From positions 2,604,001 through 2,668,000 of the forward strand of contig NZ_RBKX01000001.1 of assembly GCF_003634615.1 (NCBI RefSeq): DNA of 64,000 nt, read 5' to 3'. Below the pieces are notes generated by a model, which saw nothing but the letters and a program-made list of their open reading frames with translations, was not told the origin of the DNA and did no database searches. The first letter of the stretch is position 1. Every line of letters begins with the position of its first letter. Positions 44,593-54,563 of the stretch are shown one piece after another. The DNA is from Flavobacterium sp. 102 (GTDB lineage Bacteria; Bacteroidota; Bacteroidia; Flavobacteriales; Flavobacteriaceae). The translations under genes were made by a program, and so were the position numbers.

Positions 44593-45060
44593 ATGAAAAA
44601 AATCATAACCATAGCCATATTATTCTTCTCCATACTTTCCTATTCTCAACAAATGAGTTTAGAGAAAGGCAAATTTTATCTCGGCGGAAACCGAATTGAC
44701 AGTCGCGAAGCTCGAAATTTATTTGCTACCAATGTTAAAGCGGCAGCACTTTACAAACAAGCCAAATCAAAAGAAGCTTTGGGTGGATTTTTATTAGGAT
44801 TAGGGATTGGGCTAACCGTTGGTGATTTGGCCATTGGTTTGTTTTCTGATAAAGATTATCCTTCAGCACTAACTTATGCCGGATTGGGTTCGATTGCCGT
44901 TTCTGTGCCGATACTTTCAGGAAGAAAAAAACGATATAAAGAAGCGATTGAAATTTACAATTCGGAACACAAAGAATTAAAATTAGGCGCAACCAATAAC
45001 TCCATAGAACTCAATGCGGTTTCGAATCAAAACGGTTTTGGATTACAATTAAAATTCTAA
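44593..45060 (+). CDS. Exported protein of unknown function
   Basis: A 155-residue protein with signal peptide (IITIAILFFSILSYSQ) and two further hydrophobic segments in the middle (LGGFLLGLGIGLTVGDLAIG and ALTYAGLGSIAVSVP). No known domain. Third gene in the murQ operon. Confidence 0.78.
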   Translation: MKKIITIAILFFSILSYSQQMSLEKGKFYLGGNRIDSREARNLFATNVKAAALYKQAKSKEALGGFLLGLGIGLTVGDLAIGLFSDKDYPSALTYAGLGSIAVSVPILSGRKKRYKEAIEIYNSEHKELKLGATNNSIELNAVSNQNGFGLQLKF

Positions 45061-45063
45061 AAT

Positions 45064-45291
45064 ATGTCAGTCAACAAAACACTACTCGATAAAGGAATTA
45101 AATACATGCTTTATGCTTTACCTTTGATGTTTATTGGTCCGAGTGTCATTTACAATGCCTTCATCAACAAACAAAACACTTGGCATTGGTTGGTTTTAGC
45201 CATTGGAATTGTCCTTTGCTTAACCGCAGTCTATTTTATGTTTAAAGGAATAAAAACGCTTACTGACGCTTTGTTTGATCATGAAAAATAA
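45064..45291 (+). CDS. DUF6095 small membrane protein
   Basis: A 75-residue protein with two membrane helices (MLYALPLMFIGPSVIYNAF and WLVLAIGIVLCLTAVYFMF). Fits DUF6095. It overlaps the next gene by 11 bp, so translation is coupled. Confidence 0.82.
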   Translation: MSVNKTLLDKGIKYMLYALPLMFIGPSVIYNAFINKQNTWHWLVLAIGIVLCLTAVYFMFKGIKTLTDALFDHEK

Positions 45292-45862
45292 CTCCTATTT
45301 AGAAAGTGTTCAAAAGCAATTTCTCTATTATAAAATGTTAGGTGAAAAAGCGATGGAACAACTTGAACCTGAGCAATTATTCATTTCGGTGAATGACGAC
45401 ACCAATTCGATAGCAATAATTGTAAAACACCTTTCCGGAAATATGTTGTCACGTTGGACAGATTTTTTAACTACCGATGGAGAAAAAGAATGGCGTAATC
45501 GTGACGCAGAATTTGATTCCTATTTTCTTGAAAATGACAAAGCGGAACTGATGAAATTGTGGAACAGAGGCTGGGATTGTTTGTTCAATGCGATAAATTC
45601 GTTAACCGCTGAACAATTAGAAACCATTATCTATATTCGCAACGAAGGTCATACGGTTGTGGAAGCGATTAACCGTCAGTTGGCGCATTATCCTTATCAC
45701 ATTGGTCAAATTGTTTTTTATGCCAAAATGCTCAAAAAAGAAGAATGGAATTCGCTTTCCATTCCAAAAAATAAATCCAATAGTTACAATGCAGAGAAGT
45801 TTTCTAAAGACAAAAGCATAAAGAACTTTACGGATGATGAATTGAATAAATTAAAACGTTAA
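45281..45862 (+). CDS. DUF1572 (DinB-like) protein
   Basis: A 193-residue four-helix bundle protein of the DinB/DUF1572 group. His residues that could bind metal are in IIVKHLSGNML and INRQLAHYPYHIGQIV, typical of the family. Substrate unknown; related proteins transfer thiols. The start at 45281 replaces the upstream ATA-like position of the longer frame. Confidence 0.88.
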   Translation: MKNNSYLESVQKQFLYYKMLGEKAMEQLEPEQLFISVNDDTNSIAIIVKHLSGNMLSRWTDFLTTDGEKEWRNRDAEFDSYFLENDKAELMKLWNRGWDCLFNAINSLTAEQLETIIYIRNEGHTVVEAINRQLAHYPYHIGQIVFYAKMLKKEEWNSLSIPKNKSNSYNAEKFSKDKSIKNFTDDELNKLKR

Positions 45863-45967
45863 GGTTATAAGGCACTAAGTCTCTGAGGTTCTGAGAAAAA
45901 CTAAACTCAAAACTAACAACATAGCAACTTAGTACCTTAGCACCTAATACACTTAGCACCTTAACCC

Positions 45968-46339
45968 ATGAAAAAAACATCACTACTCCTACTCGCTTTA
46001 ACCGTGATTGCTTGCTCAGAAAAAGAGCGTAACTGCCAAGATTTTAAAACCGGCACTTTTGAATTCTCTCAAGAAATCAATGGAAAAAAGGTCACCTCAA
46101 CTTTCACACGTACCGAAACACTTCAAATAGAAACCTTTAACGGAAAAACCGATACCGCTTCTGTGCGTTGGGTAAATGACTGTGAATTTGTGTTGCAAAA
46201 ATTACATCCGAAAACCATGAATGAAAAGAAAGCAATCAGCATGAAAATTTTGTTTACTAAAGACAATACCTATACCTTTGACTATTCTTTTGTAGGCGAT
46301 GCGCAAAAACAACGCGGCACTGTAACAAAATTGAAATAA
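45968..46339 (+). CDS. Small lipoprotein of unknown function
   Basis: A 123-residue lipoprotein with lipobox (ALTVIACSEKE). The mature part is a beta-rich sequence with one Cys pair (NCQDF and DCEFV). Some databases name such proteins DNA topoisomerase IV by mistake; nothing here supports that. It lies 35 bp upstream of the TerC gene. Confidence 0.8.
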   Translation: MKKTSLLLLALTVIACSEKERNCQDFKTGTFEFSQEINGKKVTSTFTRTETLQIETFNGKTDTASVRWVNDCEFVLQKLHPKTMNEKKAISMKILFTKDNTYTFDYSFVGDAQKQRGTVTKLK

Positions 46340-46373
46340 ACGCGTTTAACCGATACAAACTTAATTTACAAAC

Positions 46374-47147
46374 ATGGAAGTATTTTTAAATCCCGATGCT
46401 TGGGTAGCACTTTTGACTTTAACTTTTTTAGAAATTGTTCTCGGAATTGACAACATTATCTTCATCTCAATCGTAACCGGAAAACTTCCTCAGGAAAAAC
46501 GCAAAAGAGCCACAAGAATTGGTTTGTTTTTAGCCATGTTTATGCGTATCGGATTGCTATTCGGAATTACATTATTAATCGCTATGAAAGCTCCTTGGTT
46601 TAGTATTGATTGGGGTTGGTTTAGCGCTAGTTTCACCGGTCAAGCCATTATTCTTTTGCTTGGTGGTATATTCTTAATTTACAAAAGTACTAAAGAAATT
46701 CACGAAAAGGTTGACCACAAAGGTGAAGAAGAAAAAGACTTAAAAACTTCAGCTGCGAAATCATTTAGCAGTGTAATTGTCCAAATTCTATTAATCGATT
46801 TAATCTTTTCGGTAGACAGTATTTTAACCGCAGTTGGAATGACCAATGGTGTTGAAGGCGCAATATACATTATGGTTACTGCTGTTGTGATTTCTGTGGG
46901 CGTTATGCTTTTATTCGCTGTCCCGGTTGGCAATTTTGTGAACGCCAATCCATCCATACAGGTTCTTGGTTTAGCCTTCTTAATCTTAATTGGTTTTATG
47001 TTAATCACCGAAAGTATGCATTTATCTAATGCTTCTTTAGTAGGACAGCATGTTGGTGTAGTTCCAAAAGGCTATTTGTATTTTGCCATTGCATTCTCAT
47101 TGGCTGTAGAATTCATCAATATGAAAATGCGCAAAAAGAAACACTAA
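46374..47147 (+). CDS. TerC/YkoY family membrane protein
   Basis: A 257-residue inner membrane protein with seven or eight helices. The signature acidic motifs EIVLGIDNIIFISI and LIDLIFSVDSILTA are present. TerC-type proteins export metal ions such as manganese or support metalation of exported proteins. A clear terminator follows. Confidence 0.93.
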   Translation: MEVFLNPDAWVALLTLTFLEIVLGIDNIIFISIVTGKLPQEKRKRATRIGLFLAMFMRIGLLFGITLLIAMKAPWFSIDWGWFSASFTGQAIILLLGGIFLIYKSTKEIHEKVDHKGEEEKDLKTSAAKSFSSVIVQILLIDLIFSVDSILTAVGMTNGVEGAIYIMVTAVVISVGVMLLFAVPVGNFVNANPSIQVLGLAFLILIGFMLITESMHLSNASLVGQHVGVVPKGYLYFAIAFSLAVEFINMKMRKKKH

Positions 47148-47171
47148 TAGTGAAAATATCAAAAGTATAAG

Positions 47172-47189
47172 CTCCCTATTGATAGGGAG
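47172..47189 (+). terminator. Terminator of the TerC-type gene
   Basis: Stem CTCCCTAT and ATAGGGAG with loop TG, followed by seven T. Confidence 0.86.
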
Positions 47190-47385
47190 TTTTTTTGTAG
47201 CATCTGAGTCTTTTTTTATTTCAATACAAATTGTCCGCAGCTTCTTCTTTTTTTAGATTTTATCCTACATTCTGTCATTTCTATGCTCCTCAACAGTTGT
47301 TAAATGATAATTATCATCTTTTTTTAATCAAAAAAAGATTACTTTTACGATAGTTGAGATTGTTAAAATATAAAATTTATTAGGC

Positions 47386-49038
47386 ATGGGTATGGAAAAA
47401 AGAATAATGATCTTACAAAAATTCTCTTCTTTCAAAATTGTCCTTTTTTATACAATTGTTAGTGCTGTATATATCTTCGCCTCTGATTACTTCTTAGAAC
47501 TACTGATTCCTAATATTAATTTACTCTCCAAACTTCAAACTATAAAAGGACTGGCTTTTATTCTCATTACTGCAATACTACTTTATATATTGGTCAAAAG
47601 AAATATTGATAAAATATCAAGCTATTATCAAGAAATCATCGATATAAAACAACTGTCCGATGAACAATCGATACAATCGAAGGAAGAATATATTTCTTTA
47701 TTTAATCACAGCCCTTTACCAATGTGGCTTTTTGACACAGAAACTCTTCATTTTATACTTGTGAATGAAGCTGCTTGCAGTCATTATGGTTTTTCGCAAG
47801 AGGAATACATGTCAATGACATTAAAAGATATTCGTCCTAAAGAAGATATACTTTTATTAGAAGAAATGCTTGCTCTTTCTTTGAAAACTAACAGTTCACT
47901 TTCGACCATTGTAAGACATCGAAAAAAAAATGGGGAAATTATTCAAGTTAAAGTAAAAACTTGTTTTGTTGCTTTTAATGGAAAAAAATTAAGACTAGCT
48001 TCTGCTGTAGATATCACAGCAGAAATGAATACCCAAAAGAAACTGACAGAGTCAAATTCGAGATTACAAATTGCAAGTGAAATTGCCAGTTTAGGTTATT
48101 GGACAAATGATTTAGTGAAGTCAGAAATCCAATGGTCTGACGAAATGCACAGGATTTTTGAAACTGATCCCAAAACGTTTGAATTGACTTTAGAGGCGAT
48201 AGTAAATCGCTTTCATCCGGATGAACGATTGAAATTCAACACCCAAACATTTTCCAATTTTGACGAAAAAAACATTATAGAAAGTGAGCAGAGAATTATT
48301 ACCGATTCAGGCAAAATAAAATGGATATTGGAGCGAATACATTTAATAAAGAATCATAATAATGTCCCTATTAAACTAGAAGGTATTGCTGTAGATATTA
48401 CCAAAAGAAAACTACACGAACAAGAAATATGGGAAAGCAACGAACGTTTTAAATTGTTGACGAAAGCTACCATTGAAGCCATTATTGATTGGGATATTGA
48501 CAGTAAAACTGTTTTTTGGGGTGATGGTTTTCACTCCTTACTAGGCTATGACCTAAGCAAAACGGATAATCGTTTATGGTCAAGTAACATACATCCAGAA
48601 GACAGAAAAAAAGTATTAAGTGATTTAAACAGAGCTTTAAAAGATCCTACAAAACAGAATTTTAATGCCGAATTCAGATTTTTAAAAGCCAACAGAGATG
48701 TTGCTTACGTACAGCACCGGAGTGTTTTAATAAGAGACATTAACGGCAAAGTGACCAGAGTATTAGGTGCTATGATTGATTTAACTGATACTTTAGAAAG
48801 AATGCGTAAGATTGAAATGCAAAATAAGGTATTAAAAGACATTTCATGGACTCAATCACATATGGCAAGAGCTCCACTTGCAAATATTTTAGGTCTCATT
48901 AATCTTATGAAAGACAATAAAAGCTTAGGTATAAACGATGAAAATCTTATTGATTATATTAGTGAATCGGCCAATAAACTGGATGATATCATACGTGATA
49001 TCGTCAAAAAATCTGCCGAAACCAATAACATTGAATAA
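47386..49038 (+). CDS. Multi-PAS membrane protein with DHp helix, no ATPase domain
   Basis: A 550-residue protein with two N-terminal membrane helices (about residues 18-36 and 51-68), then three PAS domains (about 100-210, 230-340, 350-470). The C-terminus has a histidine-kinase-like dimerisation helix, TQSHMARAPLANILGLINLM, whose His is in the usual phospho-acceptor place, but the protein ends about 50 residues later without any HATPase domain. It could be phosphorylated by another kinase or act as a non-enzymatic signalling scaffold. The next kinase or regulator is not visible here. No frameshift explains the missing domain. Confidence 0.88.
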   Translation: MGMEKRIMILQKFSSFKIVLFYTIVSAVYIFASDYFLELLIPNINLLSKLQTIKGLAFILITAILLYILVKRNIDKISSYYQEIIDIKQLSDEQSIQSKEEYISLFNHSPLPMWLFDTETLHFILVNEAACSHYGFSQEEYMSMTLKDIRPKEDILLLEEMLALSLKTNSSLSTIVRHRKKNGEIIQVKVKTCFVAFNGKKLRLASAVDITAEMNTQKKLTESNSRLQIASEIASLGYWTNDLVKSEIQWSDEMHRIFETDPKTFELTLEAIVNRFHPDERLKFNTQTFSNFDEKNIIESEQRIITDSGKIKWILERIHLIKNHNNVPIKLEGIAVDITKRKLHEQEIWESNERFKLLTKATIEAIIDWDIDSKTVFWGDGFHSLLGYDLSKTDNRLWSSNIHPEDRKKVLSDLNRALKDPTKQNFNAEFRFLKANRDVAYVQHRSVLIRDINGKVTRVLGAMIDLTDTLERMRKIEMQNKVLKDISWTQSHMARAPLANILGLINLMKDNKSLGINDENLIDYISESANKLDDIIRDIVKKSAETNNIE

Positions 49039-49097
49039 ATCACAACCACCGGAAATTTACAGAAACCCGACAAGTTTTTAAAACCTGTCAGGTTTAA

Positions 49098-51815
49098 TTA
49101 TTCTAATGACAATGTAATCTGTCCGTCATCGTCCGTTTCTGTTTGGATATCATCCGAAACATTATCTTCTCCGGTTACTTCAACATCTTCCGGTTGGATT
49201 TCTTCCGGTTCCTCGAATGGTAATGGTTCTAATAAATTGACTTGTTTTAGTTTGTCTGTGGTCAATTGGTTACCAATCGCCTTAATCCCTTTCACTGAAA
49301 TAAATTGTTCTAAATCAACAGTAATTGTATCTTTTTGCACACCTTTGACTTTGGCAAAAACAATTTCCGCCATTGGTCGCCAATCGGTTGAAACGATTTC
49401 TAATTGGGATTTTTCGTGTTCAGTGATAAAGATTTCTTCTTTGTTTTCGTTTTCTACTAAAAAGCGTTTCACGAAATAACGTTCCTTTTCTCCATCATAA
49501 TAAATGGTTGAAATTGGTTTCTTCGGATGCCATTTTTCTAAGACAATCATATCTTCCTCAAAATGCGTGGTCAACTCAGGAACAATCGTTTTCAATTTCC
49601 CCGATTGGTTGATAATGAGCAAACGGTCATTGGGTCTGAATTCACCCAACAACTCACCTCTTCCATCGACATTCAATCTTTGAACCGTATCGTCAAACCA
49701 CACTTTACGCGGACGCAAAGTCGAAATGCCTTTTTCTTTGAGTTCAATTTTCTTAATTGGATATTTGGTCACGGTATTACCACGCGAAGCTCTTCCTTTG
49801 ATGGCAATATCAGAGAAATCGACATCCCATTTGAGTTTTTTGACGCTACCTATTTGGCGCAATAAAATCGTCACCGTTTCTGCTTCACCATTCGGATTCG
49901 CAGAAAAATACAATACTTGACTTCCGGCTTTTTCCTGAGTCAAATCATAGAATTTATCACGAGTAACGCCCGAAACATTGAAACGCTTGATAAACGTTGA
50001 GCCGTTTTTACCATCGCGGTACATCATATTGTAAATCGTGCGTTTGTCATTTTTATCGAAAACCGCAATATGGATAATGTCTTTGCCAACGAACTTTTTG
50101 TCGTCTACTTTGGCAATCATCATTTTTCCGTCACGCAAGAAGACAATCACATCATCAATGTCAGAGCAATCAGCTACGTATTCGTCTTTCTTTAAACCGG
50201 TTCCAAAGAAACCTTCTTCTTTGTTGACGTAAAGTTTGGTATTTCTTAAAACCACTTTCGTCGCTTCAATCGTATCAAAACTTCTCAACTCGGTTAGACG
50301 TTCTCGACCTTTGCCGTATTTGTCTTTGAGCTTTTGAAAGAAATCCACCGTATAGTCAATGATATGGTCTAAATGGTGTTTTACTTCTTCCATTTCAGCT
50401 TCCAACTTCGCAATCGCATCATCGGCTTTGTCCGAGTCGAAACGCGTGATACGAATCATTGGAATTTGCGTCAATTTTTGCAAATCGTCATCATTGATTT
50501 CTCTAACAAACGATTTCAAGAAAGGCTTAAATCGGTCATACATATAAACGTAAAGCGATTCTCTGTCGGAGTACAATTTGAAGTCGATGTACATTTCTTC
50601 TCGGATGAAAATTTTCTCCAACGTTGAGAAATGCCATTTGTTTTCTAATTCGTCTAACTGAATTTCCAATTCGCGTTTGAGCAAATCAACCGTTCGGTGT
50701 GTCGAAATCTTCAACATATCCGAAACACCGATGAACAACGGTTTGTGGTTTTCAATTACACAACCTAATGGCGCTACAGAAGTTTCACAAGCGGTAAATG
50801 CGTAAAGTGCATCAATGGTTTTATCCGGAGAAACGCCCGGCGGAAGATGGATTAAAATCTCTACTTCGGCAGCGGTATTGTCTTCTATTTTTTTGACTTT
50901 GATTTTCCCTTTTTCATTGGCTTTCAAAATACTATCAATCAGCGTTGACGTATTGGTTGAAAATGGAATTTGGGTAATCACCAACGTTTGTTTGTCGAGC
51001 TGACCAATTTTGGCACGCACACGCACTCGTCCGCCACGCAAACCATCATTGTAATTGGAAACATCAGCAATACCTGCGGTTGGGAAATCAGGAAATAAAG
51101 TAAATGGTTTGTTCTTTAATATTTTAATCGAAGCATCTATCAGTTCGTTAAAGTTATGTGGTAAAACTTTAGTCGATAAACCTACGGCAATTCCTTCGGC
51201 ACCTTGCGCTAACAACAACGGAAACTTTACCGGAAGATTAATCGGTTCGGCACGTCGACCATCGTATGACATTCCCCATTGGGTGATTTTGGGAGAATAC
51301 AACACATCGTGGCCAAACTTAGAAATACGCGCTTCAATATAACGCGAAGCCGCAGCACTATCGCCGGTTAGAATATTTCCCCAGTTTCCTTGCATGTCGA
51401 TAATCAAATCCTTTTGCCCTATTTGCACCATCGCATCACCAATACTTGCATCACCGTGTGGATGATACTGCATGGTATGTCCAACGATGTTCGCCACTTT
51501 GTTATAACGACCATCATCCAACTCTTTCATGGAATGCATAATACGGCGTTGCACCGGTTTGAATCCGTCTTCAATCGCAGGAACCGCACGTTCGAGAATT
51601 ACATAGGAAGCATAATCCAAAAACCAATCTTTGTACATGCCTGTAACTTTGGTAATGGTGTCTTCCGGGTTTTCGTCGTTTTCGTAGAAATGGTTGCCCG
51701 AAGATTTAATGTCTTCAAAGCCTTCTTCCATTGCGTCATCGCTTGTCGATTCGTTCAACTCGTCGTTGATCTCGTCTTCGTTTGGGATGATATCGTCTTC
51801 TTCTTCGTCTTTCAT
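49098..51815 (-). CDS. parC: DNA topoisomerase IV subunit A
   Basis: A 905-residue type IIA topoisomerase breakage-reunion subunit. A highly acidic N-terminal extension of about 55 residues precedes the core (YASYVILERAVPAIEDG). The catalytic Tyr is in AAASRYIEARIS. The C-terminal part has beta-propeller-like repeats and ends in another acidic tail. It decatenates chromosomes with ParE. It lies 600 bp downstream of parE, with the GxxExxY gene between. Confidence 0.96.
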   Translation of the reverse strand: MKDEEEDDIIPNEDEINDELNESTSDDAMEEGFEDIKSSGNHFYENDENPEDTITKVTGMYKDWFLDYASYVILERAVPAIEDGFKPVQRRIMHSMKELDDGRYNKVANIVGHTMQYHPHGDASIGDAMVQIGQKDLIIDMQGNWGNILTGDSAAASRYIEARISKFGHDVLYSPKITQWGMSYDGRRAEPINLPVKFPLLLAQGAEGIAVGLSTKVLPHNFNELIDASIKILKNKPFTLFPDFPTAGIADVSNYNDGLRGGRVRVRAKIGQLDKQTLVITQIPFSTNTSTLIDSILKANEKGKIKVKKIEDNTAAEVEILIHLPPGVSPDKTIDALYAFTACETSVAPLGCVIENHKPLFIGVSDMLKISTHRTVDLLKRELEIQLDELENKWHFSTLEKIFIREEMYIDFKLYSDRESLYVYMYDRFKPFLKSFVREINDDDLQKLTQIPMIRITRFDSDKADDAIAKLEAEMEEVKHHLDHIIDYTVDFFQKLKDKYGKGRERLTELRSFDTIEATKVVLRNTKLYVNKEEGFFGTGLKKDEYVADCSDIDDVIVFLRDGKMMIAKVDDKKFVGKDIIHIAVFDKNDKRTIYNMMYRDGKNGSTFIKRFNVSGVTRDKFYDLTQEKAGSQVLYFSANPNGEAETVTILLRQIGSVKKLKWDVDFSDIAIKGRASRGNTVTKYPIKKIELKEKGISTLRPRKVWFDDTVQRLNVDGRGELLGEFRPNDRLLIINQSGKLKTIVPELTTHFEEDMIVLEKWHPKKPISTIYYDGEKERYFVKRFLVENENKEEIFITEHEKSQLEIVSTDWRPMAEIVFAKVKGVQKDTITVDLEQFISVKGIKAIGNQLTTDKLKQVNLLEPLPFEEPEEIQPEDVEVTGEDNVSDDIQTETDDDGQITLSLE

Positions 51816-51826
51816 ATTTTTTGTAG

Positions 51827-51916
51827 CACTATGTTACTCAAAGTTTTCACAGTGTTTCACAATGTTTAAAAATTTCTTTGGGAAACTTTGTGCTTTACAT
51901 AGTGGAACTTTGTGTT
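51827..51916. repeat. Imperfect direct repeat flanking the GxxExxY gene, left copy
   Basis: About 90 bp, matching 52316-52406. The first 18 bp (CACTATGTTACTCAAAGT) are identical and CTTTGTGCTTTACAT is shared further along. Confidence 0.75.
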
Positions 51917-51923
51917 ACTAACT

Positions 51924-52298
51924 TCATAATATCAATCTTTTTATTCCGTCTTTTAATGACTTTTTATAAAAATTTAAAAGTAAACCTAACTTACATTCTG
52001 AAAGACGCATGTAAGTTAGACATTGAGCAGTGTGTTCAATTGTAAAATCCTCAACAACTTTTAATTCAACGATCACTTTATTGTTTACAATTAAATCAAC
52101 TCGGTATCCGCAATCCATTTTTATATCTTCATAAATAACGGGAAAAGGTTGTTCTTGTTTAACCTCTAATCCATGTTTCATCAATTCATAAGCTAAACAT
52201 TCTCTATAAACTTTTTCCAACAAACCAGAACCTAATTTAGTATGGACTTTATAAGCGCAATCCAATATAATTCGACTAATTTCGTTTTCTTCGTTCAT
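51924..52298 (-). CDS. GxxExxY protein
   Basis: A 124-residue protein with the family signature GSGLLEKVYRECLAYEL (Gly, Glu, Tyr) and a PD-(D/E)XK-like centre ending in VIVELKVVEDF. The nuclease-like core is intact, but activity is not established. It lies between parC and parE, bracketed by diverged copies of a 90-bp repeat, which suggests it entered as a mobile or duplicated unit. Confidence 0.9.
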   Translation of the reverse strand: MNEENEISRIILDCAYKVHTKLGSGLLEKVYRECLAYELMKHGLEVKQEQPFPVIYEDIKMDCGYRVDLIVNNKVIVELKVVEDFTIEHTAQCLTYMRLSECKLGLLLNFYKKSLKDGIKRLIL

Positions 52299-52315
52299 AA
52301 TAAATTTAACTGTTA

Positions 52316-52406
52316 CACTATGTTACTCAAAGTCAATCACAAAGTCTCTCAATGTTTTTAAAATTTCTTTGTGTGACTTTGTGCTTTACATTGTGATACT
52401 TCGTGC
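52316..52406. repeat. Imperfect direct repeat flanking the GxxExxY gene, right copy
   Basis: Matches the left copy at 51827-51916 and lies between the GxxExxY start and the parE stop. Confidence 0.75.
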
Positions 52407-52415
52407 ACCAAAAAC

Positions 52416-54269
52416 CTACTTCTCCACCACATCCAATTCCACTTTCAAATTATTGATAATAAAAACCTGTCTGTCCGGTGTATTTTTCCCCATATAGAAT
52501 TCGAGTAAGGTTTCAATCGATGTGGATTTGTCTAACATCACCGGATCAAGTCGAATGCTTTCGCCAATAAAATGTTTGAACTCATCGGGTGAAATTTCCC
52601 CTAATCCTTTGAATCGGGTGATTTCAGGTTTTGGTTTTAGTTTTTCAATAGCATCAATTCGCTCTTGTTCGCTGTAACAATAGATGGTTTCCTTTTTGTT
52701 TCGCACGCGGAATAAAGGCGTTTGCAAAATATACAAATGGCCGTCTTTAATTAGCTCAGGAAAGAATTGCAAAAAGAAAGTAATCAACAACAAACGAATG
52801 TGCATCCCGTCAACATCGGCATCGGTGGCAATTACGATATTGTTGTACCGCAAATCACCCATGTCTTCTTCGATGTCTAAAGCCGCTTGAAGCAAATTGA
52901 ACTCTTCGTTTTCGTAAACAATTTTTTTGGTCATGCCATAAGAATTCAATGGCTTACCACGCAAACTAAATACGGCTTGGGTATTCACATCCCGACTTTT
53001 GGTAATCGAACCGGAAGCCGAATCACCTTCCGTAATGAAAAGCGTGCTTTCTAAACTTCTTGGGTTTTTGGCATCGGTTAAGTGCACGCGACAATCGCGT
53101 AGTTTTTTATTGTGCAGACTCGCTTTTTTGGCTCTGTCTTTGGCTAATTTTCTAATACCCGATAATTCTTTACGCTCGCGTTCGGCTTGAAGAATTTTGC
53201 GCAATAGTAAATCGGCTACTTCAGGGTTTTTGTGTAAAAAGTTATCGAGTTTGGTTTTGATGAAATCGTTAACAAAAGTACGCACTGATGGACCTTTCGG
53301 ACCAATATCGGTTGAGCCTAATTTGGTTTTCGTTTGTGATTCAAAAACCGGTTCTTCGACTTTTACCGCAATAGCAGAAACAATCGATTTACGAATGTCA
53401 GACGCTTCAAAAGGTTTGTTGTAAAACTCTTTGATGGTTTTGACAATTGCTTCGCGGAAAGCACCTAAATGCGTTCCACCTTGGGTTGTATTCTGACCAT
53501 TGACAAACGAATGGTATTCTTCTGAGTATTGTGATTTACTGTGTGTTAAAGCAATTTCAATATCATCACCTTCCAAATGAATTACAGGATATTGCATGTC
53601 TTCCTCCGAAATGGTTTCTTCGAGTAAATCCTTTAATCCGTATTCGGAAAGGTATTTTTCACCGTTGTAATAAATCGTTAATCCACGATTTAAATAACAG
53701 TAGTTTTTGAGCATCTTGATAACATACTCATTTCGGTATTTATAGTTTTTGAAAATGGTTTCATCGGCTACGAAAGACACTTTGGTTCCTCTTCGTTTGG
53801 TCGATTCTACTAAGTCCTCTTCAAGGGTTAAATTTCCGGCGGAGAATTCGGCGGCTTTTTGTTGGTTGTCCCGAACCGATTCCACACGGAAATAATTGGA
53901 CAAAGCATTGACGGCTTTGGTACCTACTCCATTCAAACCAACAGATTTCTTAAACGCTTTGGAGTCGTATTTTCCTCCGGTATTCATTTTGGAAACCACA
54001 TCAACGACTTTCCCTAACGGAATACCACGACCGTAATCGCGTACGGTAACCAATTTGTCTTTGATCGTCACTTCAATGACTTTTCCGGCACCCATGACGA
54101 ATTCATCGATACAGTTGTCGATGGTTTCTTTGAGCAATATGTAAATACCATCATCGGGTGAAGAACCGTCACCGAGTTTCCCGATGTACATTCCGGGACG
54201 CATTCGGATGTGTTCTTTCCAGTCGAGCGAACGGATATTGTCTTCGGTATATTGATTTTGTTCTGACAT
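52416..54269 (-). CDS. parE: DNA topoisomerase IV subunit B
   Basis: A 617-residue type IIA topoisomerase ATPase subunit. GHKL ATPase motifs include [10 protein letters not shown] and VRDYGRGIP, and [10 protein letters not shown]. The TOPRIM domain has [10 protein letters not shown] and the metal triad [12 protein letters not shown]. Length and motifs are normal for ParE. It works with ParC encoded downstream. Confidence 0.97.
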   Translation of the reverse strand: MSEQNQYTEDNIRSLDWKEHIRMRPGMYIGKLGDGSSPDDGIYILLKETIDNCIDEFVMGAGKVIEVTIKDKLVTVRDYGRGIPLGKVVDVVSKMNTGGKYDSKAFKKSVGLNGVGTKAVNALSNYFRVESVRDNQQKAAEFSAGNLTLEEDLVESTKRRGTKVSFVADETIFKNYKYRNEYVIKMLKNYCYLNRGLTIYYNGEKYLSEYGLKDLLEETISEEDMQYPVIHLEGDDIEIALTHSKSQYSEEYHSFVNGQNTTQGGTHLGAFREAIVKTIKEFYNKPFEASDIRKSIVSAIAVKVEEPVFESQTKTKLGSTDIGPKGPSVRTFVNDFIKTKLDNFLHKNPEVADLLLRKILQAERERKELSGIRKLAKDRAKKASLHNKKLRDCRVHLTDAKNPRSLESTLFITEGDSASGSITKSRDVNTQAVFSLRGKPLNSYGMTKKIVYENEEFNLLQAALDIEEDMGDLRYNNIVIATDADVDGMHIRLLLITFFLQFFPELIKDGHLYILQTPLFRVRNKKETIYCYSEQERIDAIEKLKPKPEITRFKGLGEISPDEFKHFIGESIRLDPVMLDKSTSIETLLEFYMGKNTPDRQVFIINNLKVELDVVEK

Positions 54270-54504
54270 TTTAAAAACTAACGATTTTAACTGCGTTCAA
54301 TTCGGTCGTTGCCTTTTGCAACAACCTCGGGTCTGCTAATATAGTGGAATTAGGGTGATTTTTGAAATGATATTTATCAAAGTTATTAAGAATGATATTG
54401 ACAAAATGAGGCAATAGGCATAAGACAAAAGACAATAGTTTAAAGTTGTTGAATTAGATGATTTTCCTCATTCTAGAAATAACATTTAGTGTCAAAAAAA
54501 AAAA

Positions 54505-54524
54505 CCGAAAGTACTAACTTTCGG
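54505..54524 (-). terminator. Terminator of ychF
   Basis: Stem CCGAAAGT and ACTTTCGG with loop ACTA, then a long T run on the minus strand. The rest of the 294-bp gap from 54270 contains word-like repeats (AGGCAATAGGCATAAG) and nothing else clear. Confidence 0.88.
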
Positions 54525-54563
54525 CTTTTTCCTATTGCCTTTTGGCTTATGCCTAATGACTAA

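Noticed and set aside
45968..46339. DNA topoisomerase IV label
   Set aside because: The protein is a small lipoprotein; the true topoisomerase IV genes are parC and parE at 49-54 kb.
51390..51869. 159-residue open frame antisense to parC
   Set aside because: It is the reverse-strand shadow of the conserved parC coding sequence, with no start signal or family match.
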